From Owenia fusiformis (Eukaryota > Annelida > Polychaeta > Sabellida > Oweniidae): 64,000 nucleotides of DNA. Shown here in pieces: positions 35,455-64,000 of the stretch (position 1 is the stretch's first letter; the number at the start of each line of letters is the position of its first letter). The DNA is taken from positions 15,341,759-15,405,758 of the forward strand of contig CAIIXF020000009.1 of NCBI GenBank assembly GCA_903813345.2. The letters run 5' to 3'. The position numbers and the translations under genes were made by a program. The notes under the pieces were generated by a model that saw only the letters and a list, made by a program, of their open reading frames with translations, did no database searches and was not told where the DNA came from.

Positions 35455-37475
35455 TTAACTGCACGGTGGCATTTGGATTAGACAGGTTTTACTGTATGAG
35501 TAATAGTAATACTGAAATTCAAAAAATCCGAAGGCCTAGTCAATCTATTTTGGGAAATATTCTCAGCTATTTGAAATGAAGATCAACTTTGTAAGAAGTC
35601 TCTATAATTATTTTTTTAATTTATACAATAACATTATACTCAACTTTAGTTCAAATTCCAATGCTCTGCCCTTGGCTAATCAAAACAGTTCATTGCAATT
35701 GTTTCATCAATTATTATATTATTATATTAATATATCATAATTATTTCACATGCAAATACTGTACCGCACTAATATTTGATGCTGTTATCTTTCACAATTT
35801 TGCAATTTTGAAATTTTGCGGATATCAATTTTCGCTAATTATAAATTTTTTATAATTTTGTATCTATTTCTTTCACCATCATATCATTTCTCAAAAAAAT
35901 TTCCAGCTTATTTGATTAAATGTTTTTAAAACCAAGAAATATGAATGAAACAGTACCTTCTTACCTTTAATTATTGCTATACCATGTACTTAAAGCCTTT
36001 ACATGACACCTATCAGCTATCACCTGTTTCAAAAGCATAGGTGAAACTAAACTATTGAAATCAAGTGCTCACTTTAAATTTTTTTTATATTTTCTGTTTG
36101 GGAAAATCTGTTAGTTATCAGCTGCATTTTTGTCAGTCAAGATTTCTCTTCATCAAACCAAATCAAATCCAAGGAATGTTTAGTCAAATATCCAGTTGTT
36201 CAGGAATCGAACTCAATTCAAAGAATGATTAGTTCCATAGTGTAAACATTGAACAATATTGGTATCAGCCATTATGTTACATTAAAAAAAAACAGAATGT
36301 AAAAGACTTTCATGTAAGCAGGAAATTTCTTGAAAGAATACTAAAGGTTTCGCAACAGAATTTAGACGGTCATATGTTGAATTGCAGAAATTTTCTGAAA
36401 ATGTAAGGTGTGTATGTTAGGCCAATGCATTATCTAAAGGAAAAGTACTCGTACAGATGATAAGAAAAATTGGAGATTGAGACAGGGAAGGTGCAAAGAC
36501 CCCATCAACATTTTTTTCAAAAATGTTTTCCTGATTTTCAGTTCCTTCCATTTTTTTATAATGTTTTCACATTAATATGTTGCATTTGTAGACAAAGTTA
36601 ACATACTAAAGAGAAAATATTTTCCTTTTAAGAGTTTATTTGTGTCTCCAAATGCAACATACTGATGCATAAAACATTCATAAAAATTGAGTAGAAGGGG
36701 AAATTTTAAATTCAACGAACATATAGGCCCACTGAGCATTTATTTTGCACAGGGCCTTTATTAGAAAGAACTCAAAATAAATGCCATTGGCTTTTATTAA
36801 GACTAAGAGGGAAATTGAAAACATTTTTCCAAGGGGACAGGCATTTATTAAGAGGGAAAATAGCTTTCCCAAGCCAGTGGGTGTTTATTTCGAGGCGTAT
36901 TATCAATCGAAGAGTTGACACATGGCCTTCATATACTCATGCAATAGTATCTATCATCTCTGATTGCACACTTCTGTTTTACCTTTCAAGCATTCGATTT
37001 GGATTTTGGAATGTCATAAAGCTATGCGGTCAAAAGTAATCTTAATACTTTTTAGTGAAAATGCATTTATATTTTTAAAATGCAGAATCTTGCGAATGCA
37101 AAATCTTCGAAATCCGATCACCTCCACATCTGAATGTTTTTTTTTTAACTGGTCATGGTGTTTTAACTGGTCATGGTGGCATTTGGATTAGACAGATATT
37201 ACTGTATAAGTATTAGACAGATATTACTGTATAAGTATAATAGTATTACTGGAATTCCAAAAAATCATAACGCCTACAATGCTAGTAATATTAAGTGAAA
37301 ATGCATTAATATTTTTTCAAAATCAAGAATCTTTCGGATGCAAAAACCTCGAAATCAGACGTTTAAATCTGAATGTTTTTAATTTGTAGCGGTGGCATTT
37401 GGATAAGACAGGTTTTACTGTATAAGTATAATAGACATTAATAGTATTACTGGAATTCCAAAAAATCATAAGGCC
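35455..37475 (-). repeat. three copies of a TACAGTAAAACCTGTC repeat
   Basis: Copies near 35455-35520, 37110-37260 and 37360-37475 share GTGGCATTTGGATTAGACAG followed by TTTTACTGTAT and a CCAAAAAATCATAAGGCC tail. The same motif appears on the + strand at 46847. Likely the end of a MITE family. Confidence 0.65.
36345..36680. repeat. half copy of the 10046 foldback element
   Basis: GCAACAGAATTTAGACGG, CATATGTTGAATT, AGGCCAATGCATTA and the ACATTAATATGTTGCA block follow the order of the 10046 element with considerable divergence. Confidence 0.6.
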
Positions 37476-37597
37476 TATAGCAACAATCATGTGAACTTCA
37501 GGTCAAAATTCCAATGCTCCCTTGGCCAATCAAATCAGTTCATTGCATTTGTTTCATCAATGCTCTCAATATCATAATTATTCCACATGCAAATACT

Positions 37598-37918
37598 GTA
37601 CTACCGGTTAATTTGCGAGTTTAAATTTCATGAATTTTGAGAAATACCAATTTTGCGGCCATTAAATTTTGCGGATATGAAAGGTTTAACTTCCATTATT
37701 CTCTGAATCCTCAAAATTAATTTATCTTATCTACAGTAATAACACCTACCGAATATCATAAACTTTGGATAAGATTTACAATCTCTAGATCTTAGTCAAT
37801 GGCATGTTGCACCTCAGCCTTTAATTGGCGATATTCGCGACTATTAATTTTCGTGATTTTTACACAATCGCGAAAAGCACGAAACTAAATTACACGCGAA
37901 AAATATCGGGAGTACAGT
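37598..37918. mobile_element. MITE with TACTGTACTACCGG ends
   Basis: TACTGTACTACCGG at the left and CGGGAGTACAGTA at the right. Between them are TTTTGCGGCCATT and CGCGAAAA words. About 320 bp, non-coding. Confidence 0.65.
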
Positions 37919-38103
37919 ACATTGAAACCATACACTCTTATATTTCATAAGAATTTGCAATCAAGCCTAACAAATCTATTGGCAAAATATTAGAAGGCCA
38001 GCAAATGTACACATGCTAAAGTGATGAAACTTTAATGAATTTTAATTTTGCCTATACTGAGATGTGTTAAACTCTATTTGGGTTAGATTTATTCGGCTAC
38101 ACC

Positions 38104-38895
38104 CTCTACTTACAGCCTTAACATGCCCCCTATCGGCTATCACCCGCTTCAAAATCATAACAGGTTCCTTTAAATCTTCCTTTATCTTCTGTTTAAGAAA
38201 AGCTGTTAGCTATCAGCTGTATTTTTGTCAATCAAGATTTCTCTTCATCTGTGAATTACCCAGTGAGAAACCAAAATGGCAATTTTGATGGAAAGACACA
38301 AAGTACCAGTCAAAATCTCTGAAGATTTCCGGGCAAACAATGGCAGCTCTCCCAGTTAGGTTTTAGACTGTCTTCTCACATTTTGTCAATTTTATTCAAT
38401 TTCAAGTATTGTTTAGAGTTGTGCGTTCAACATATTCGAGAAGTCAATAGCTATAATAAATCTGCAGATTTTGCTTGCATAAATATGTAAGCTTTTCTCT
38501 TTTGACGGATACTTTGTGTCTTTCCTTGAAATCATGACAGGTGTAACTGATCTACTGAAATCAACTTCAAGTGCTTACTACTATCTCCCAATGTGAGCTA
38601 CATCAGTGCTTTTTGTTGAGAAAATATGTAAGTTATTAGCCATTTTTTTTGCCGATCAGGATTTGAATTCTCTTTATCTGTCATGTACCTAGCAAGATTC
38701 AGAGATTTTGATTTGTACGTCATGTCTTTCCGTCAAAACTTCCATTTTTGGTTTCTTGGTAAAGAGTAGCTTCTCAATGTATAATGAGAATTTGCTGTTC
38801 GGCACAGAAGCACCTTTTAATTGTTTTCGATTTTCGCAAGGAGGACACTAACACAATTTTGAAGCGGTTGATAGGGGGCTCTAAAGGCTGCTCTA
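38104..38895. repeat. inverted repeat with CCCCCTATCGGC ends
   Basis: The left segment with TGCCCCCTATCGGCTATC and the right segment with GGTTGATAGGGGGC are inverted. Inner matches include GATGGAAAGACACAAAGTA against its complement. A related left half occurs at 35990-36150. Confidence 0.65.
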
Positions 38896-38914
38896 ACATA
38901 TCAGTCACAGCCTC

Positions 38915-39130
38915 TGAAAGAGCTAGATCTAAGGCTCTAGCTTTAGGCTAGTCTAAGTCCTATAGGCTAGATCTAGTAGTCTAGGCCTAGAGTCATAGCC
39001 CAGGCATAGGCCCGTAAAAATGTAAAGAAATAAAGCTTACAGCATGTTCAATTTAAGTGAATTTGACTCATTGAGTCAATGTTATACATGTTCCGGGCCT
39101 ATGCCTAGTATAGTCCCGCAGGACGAAGAA
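38915..39130. repeat. CTAG-rich low-complexity tract
   Basis: Repeated TCTAGGCCTAG/GGCTAGTCTAAG words. CATAGGCCCG at 39003 is echoed inverted near 39098. Confidence 0.6.
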
Positions 39131-40914
39131 GATAGAATGTAAAAATCAAATTGAAAATCAAAATAATCGAACGAAAAAAAATTGAAAAAGTTGAAAATTC
39201 GATTTCGATTCAATTTGATTTTCTGCCATTATAAATGAAATACTGTACTTACCAACATGTTTCTCGGATATATATGTTGTTCTTACTTTATCTTTGCCGA
39301 AGATCGATGTTTATTTATATATAACAATCGAATAATCGACATAATTCAAACTCTTCACTACGACACAAAAATATATCACTTTCGAAACCATGTAAACTGC
39401 TAAGATGACGTCATTTATATCCGGGATTGCTTTGCAAACTCCACACAACAGACTGTCCCAGCTTTTCTCCTGCTTTCTCCCGATGCAATTCATACATTAC
39501 TCGGAGATTACTGTCAAACGTTCCAAGTTTTACAATTTTAGCATGTTTATTACGATCTAATTCCTGCCAGTATCAATGAATAAATCTATTGACCAACAGA
39601 TTGGAAATATGTATTCCAGCGATACCCTCATTTTGACAAAAGAATGGTACAAATATCTCCACTATTTATCGAGATATCGTGTAGAAAAATTGAAGAAAGA
39701 CATCGCTTAAGAAATTTCTATTTCTAGACTGAACTGTTCACGCTCGCAAGTAGCATCTCCATCTCCATATATGGGCAAAAAGGTGGAGTTAACAATAAGC
39801 AATGCAGGGATTGACACGATTGACACGTAGAAGTCTCGATGAATCTCGCTTAAACTCCGCCCCTTCTTCGTGAAAAATCACGTGAATTCCGGCTTTTGCT
39901 GGGACATATCCGGGCATCTCGGCTTCGAACCCAATCAGAAGTTTCAATTTTGACTGGCGCCGCATACATTATCTCAAGTCTCACCCAATATTTTTATGTA
40001 TACGTTAACAACTATATGTTAGTACTGGATAACAAAATGGTTATCAAATGGTACGGCCCATTTTATCATCATATACAACCCACCCAAGAAGCATGCTCTA
40101 TTAACAAATTAAGCCACACATTTAAGGACTGAGGGGACAATGCGTACCATCTAAATGACACAGGCTTGTTTTTACCTCACAAAATGTTATAATGCTTAGC
40201 TTATCAGATAATTTAGTTATTGCTTATTTTTTGGCGATGCTGTTCAATTGACAATATTTGTAGAAGTTCCAATGTTAGGGGAATGGATAAATGGCAATTT
40301 CAAAATTGATTTTTGCCAACCTCCAAAAATAATAAAAACAATCAAATGCTGTAGTAAGGGGAAGAGTGAGACAACTTACTGATTGATCTATTTGCTTTAC
40401 CTATACATAAAGTATAGTATGGCATTTCTACAATGCTTTCCATTTTGCGTTTTGATGATGATATGTTCCTTATATTCCTTGTAATTAATAGTTTAAAGCC
40501 ATATCATATCAGCCCCTTAAACTGTATGCACATGTATACCAGTATGAATGTGCACTTATTAGAACTATGTGCGCTTAATCAGACGAATATGGTATTTACA
40601 ATCATGTTTTGTGGAAATGAGTTTGCCAGGTATAAAATTCTTTGGTAAAAAAATTATTGCCAAATAACACACTTGACGGCCACTTTTCCAAGAATTTTCC
40701 AAGGGTCGAATCAGAATTTTTTTACAATATTTGTAATCTACTTTAAATTCCATTTTATTTGAGTATACTTTAGAATGATCTCAAAATTAAAAAGAATGCC
40801 TACCCCCTCCCCATTCATGGCTCATGGCAGTCAGGCTCAATAATATATCAATAGGTATACGTGTATGTTGTGAGAATACTGCTGAAATTGCTAACAGTAA
40901 TGTTTATTACTTTG
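39131..40914. other. intergenic, no gene seen
   Basis: AT-rich, with GATTTCGATT-type runs at 39150-39230. No element ends or conserved frames found. Confidence 0.4.
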
Positions 40915-41095
40915 GTTGAGAATGTATAACTTAGATTTCCACGAAAAATTCCCGCCATTTTTAAAACGGAGGCCTTCTTGATGAAAAGTCCATAAAAAAG
41001 TATTACCATTATACAGTACATCTTTCCACCAAATATAGAGAGAATCGGATTCGTAGTATTCGAGTTAGCTTCCCGTTCGTTGGGATAATAATGCT
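40915..41095 (-). repeat. dispersed GTCC family, reverse copy
   Basis: Reads on the minus strand from ATTATCCCAACGAACGGG through ACTCGAATACTACG and GGCGGGAATTTTTCG. It is a 5' fragment of the family. Confidence 0.75.
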
Positions 41096-41699
41096 GTAAA
41101 AGGAATCATAATCACCAATACTCATCATAGAGACTGACATTGATATCAAATGAATTGTCCCTAAAAAGTTTACAAGATTTTACTAGATTTACTAGATTTA
41201 CGAGATTTACTAGATTTACAGTCTACCATTGTCTACATCTTCCAGAAATCTCGTTAAAGTCTCGTTTATAATGACACTCTACTATACCTTGCATTTGGCT
41301 TTCATGAGCAACGAATTTGGCTTATTAGTAATGATTATATATTTGTTTTTATTTGTCTGTTCCTTATTAATGGTTTATCGGTTGAAAGTTAGATGCTGAT
41401 AAGGTACTTTCAAAAATATACTAAACAATCCAATTAGACAAACAAAGTATCTTATGCATTTCTAGGTGTTAGGTATAGTAGTGTGAATGAGTCTATTTAC
41501 AATTACAATACATTAATGCTGTATAAAGTGTTTTATATATATAAATATTTTATAGACACCCTGCTGCCCAGTCAACCCTCACACATTAGGTGTGATCGTC
41601 ACGCATTTGCTGGAAAAATTGAAATCTTTCTATATATAGTTTTAGGAAACACATTTGACTCTTCTTCTGTTCTTGGTACCATATGTTTGGAATGAAATG

Positions 41700-42000
41700 A
41701 AACATCTATCCAAACCTCATTATACAAAATTTAGAGAACATTCTTTTAGGTCTCTCAATATTGTAATTACATGTATACAAAGGAAACTTTGTTTATTTAA
41801 AATGTCTTCATTTAAAGTCTTTTGTTAATGAAATAAAAGGTATACTTAAATTTTTATCTATTTTTTTTATTTTAGTTTTTGGATACCTTTTTTAAATGAA
41901 TCAAACTTTCTTTTGTATAAGACTTACACTTAGTAAGATATTGAGAGGTATAAAGAAAATGTTGTATATGCCATTTTGTTCCAAGAACAAAAAATTGTTC
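41700..42000. repeat. foldback repeat, copy 1
   Basis: Contains TAGGTCTCTCAATATTGTAA and, further on, an inverted form (ATATTGAGAGGTATAAAG). A second copy is at 54810-55140 in the phospho-lyase gene. Confidence 0.7.
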
Positions 42001-42480
42001 ATAAAAACAATAATCAATAGATAGATCATTTTCAAATTGAATTGTTGTCAATCAGTATATAAAGGATCATGTTTTTTTACAGAATGTTTTCAATAATCAG
42101 TTTAAGAGAAAAACATTGTTGAATTCAGTTCAGCATATCACTACCAATCCTTTACACATGTTCAAAACTCGTTATATAGACACAATCAAACAGTTTAAAC
42201 TTGCTTAGTATGCTCTATTATTGGTACAAATGACAATGGTGTAGCGTCATATACGAAAAAAATGATTTTTTATAATGAATTGCCCCGCACTTTAAAAATA
42301 CTGGATAGATCTTAAACAGTAAGATAATAGTAACAGTAACAATCATATATGAAAAACAAAATAAATGATTTGTTCTAATCCTGTGTTGTTGTTTTTTAAT
42401 TGTGTTGTAATAATCTAAATTTTCTCTCCGAAATACGTTTGTTAGCGTACAAGTTTGGGATGTTCGTACTTTTTGTGTAG
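42001..42480. promoter_or_regulatory. upstream flank of the phospho-lyase gene
   Basis: Contains no frame of note. The 60 bp before the ATG at 42487 should hold the promoter or 5' UTR, but no TATA or initiator element can be singled out by eye. Confidence 0.25.
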
Positions 42481-42486
42481 ATCATC

Positions 42487-63151
<20,665 letters not shown>

Positions 63152-64000
63152 AGATTGACAAAGATTGAAGACATGTGCAATGTTGCCTATCATTTAAAGG
63201 CACATTTTTATGTTACTGCCTTAAAATCTCAAAACAAAGTGACATTCCTGTTGTAATTCAGTATGCATCATTTGGAACATGTTTAAACTGTAGACATCAT
63301 CAATGAAAAGGCAAAGATTGAGAGTGCCATTTGTCCAATGCTTAAAAAGTATCACTTTACTGTGTATTGTGCTGTCAAGAAATATGAAGTTATTTTGTAA
63401 GAACAGTGCAGAAGTTGACACACTGGTATAGATATATGTTAGAGACAGACAGATAAACCAAATATGGCTATGACTTCAGTCTAAATTCTTACAAGACACT
63501 GGTTAAAAATAACCACATTGGCCTCGGATGGACTTGAAACACAGAAATGTATATCCAATAGGTTAAGACCCCAATAGTAATTTGTTCAGTGTTTTAATCA
63601 GTTTTCTTATTTATTAATCAAATGATTTAAATGCTGGAAATTTTGTAAGTCTACCTTGTTCATTCTTAACTAGAAATATGCAGAGTCCATTAAATCAATA
63701 TGTGTATACATATATGTTTTTAAATAGGCCACAAATCTGTAGCTCTTTGAGTGCTCATAAGAAGGGGTGTATTAACTATCATGATAATTACACTTTGAGT
63801 TTTGATTGCCATATTGGCCAGTTGTCAAAGGCGTGCTTATACACTGTACATTGTATTGTATTGCTCAATTTTAGTATAGTTGTATTTTTGTAGTAAATGT
63901 ATATTACATAAAATGTATATATGTTTTGTAAGTCTTTGAAAGATAAATGTCTGACACAAAGCTAATATATAAAGTGAAATCTAGAATTGAATGCTTGATT
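63152..64000 (+). other. phospho-lyase 3' UTR and flank
   Basis: No further exon. ATTAAA at 63690 is a possible polyadenylation signal; no AATAAA found. Short frames here are not supported. Confidence 0.45.

Larger units (their letters stand above)
34834..41273. mobile_element. 6.4-kb interval bounded by inverted repeats
   Basis: CATTATAAACGAGACTTTAACG at the left (34834) is inverted at the right end (41273). Both sides also carry TAGACTGTAAATCTAG and arrays of AGTAAATCT (34946-35030; 41165-41225, inverted). It could be one large element or two separate copies of a repeat in opposite orientation. No coding gene inside. Confidence 0.5.

Overview
This is animal nuclear DNA: AT-rich, with two conserved spliced genes on the + strand separated by about 31 kb crowded with transposons and repeats. 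All introns have GT/AG borders and long repeat-filled bodies. The repeat types (Penelope element with GIY-YIG endonuclease, several 8-bp-TSD TIR elements, mariner, tRNA-SINE, GTCC-rich dispersed repeats) fit a marine invertebrate such as a lophotrochozoan or a hemichordate. I cannot fix the phylum from sequence alone.

Layout. 1-11,502 holds the 3' ten exons of a DUS1L-type tRNA-dihydrouridine synthase; its N-terminal exons lie upstream of the window. 11,503-42,480 is intergenic and mobile: a 4.6-kb foldback unit (12,475-17,101) invaded by a Penelope-like GIY-YIG fragment; a head-to-head composite transposon with an 8-bp TSD (18,577-21,156); two further 8-bp-TSD hAT-like elements (22,703-23,170 and 32,902-34,443); a dispersed GTCC family copy carrying a SINE (25,138-27,297); several hairpins; and a 6.4-kb interval bounded by inverted repeats (34,834-41,273). 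42,487-63,151 is a complete class-III aminotransferase-fold phospho-lyase gene of the ETNPPL/PHYKPL type. Its exons sum to 1,410 nt (469 codons plus stop). Its introns carry a mariner, a small hammerhead-like insertion, a 1.3-kb TIR element with gene-like exons inside, and long tandem arrays.

Most interesting signals: (1) two 83-bp homologous exons in the phospho-lyase (53,072-53,154 and 53,530-53,612) that look mutually exclusive, because inclusion of both would shift the frame; (2) a minisatellite in intron 10 whose unit copies the exon 10 end and its 5' splice site; (3) a Penelope-like fragment and a separate 147-bp insertion, both with inverted hammerhead-like cores and both flanked by 12-bp duplications; (4) the head-to-head foldback transposon, which carries two complementary fragments of one transposase-like gene; (5) a TIR element that appears to carry a small spliced gene.

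The two host genes have unrelated functions (tRNA modification; PLP-dependent phospho-amine elimination). Nothing in the window links them except adjacency.
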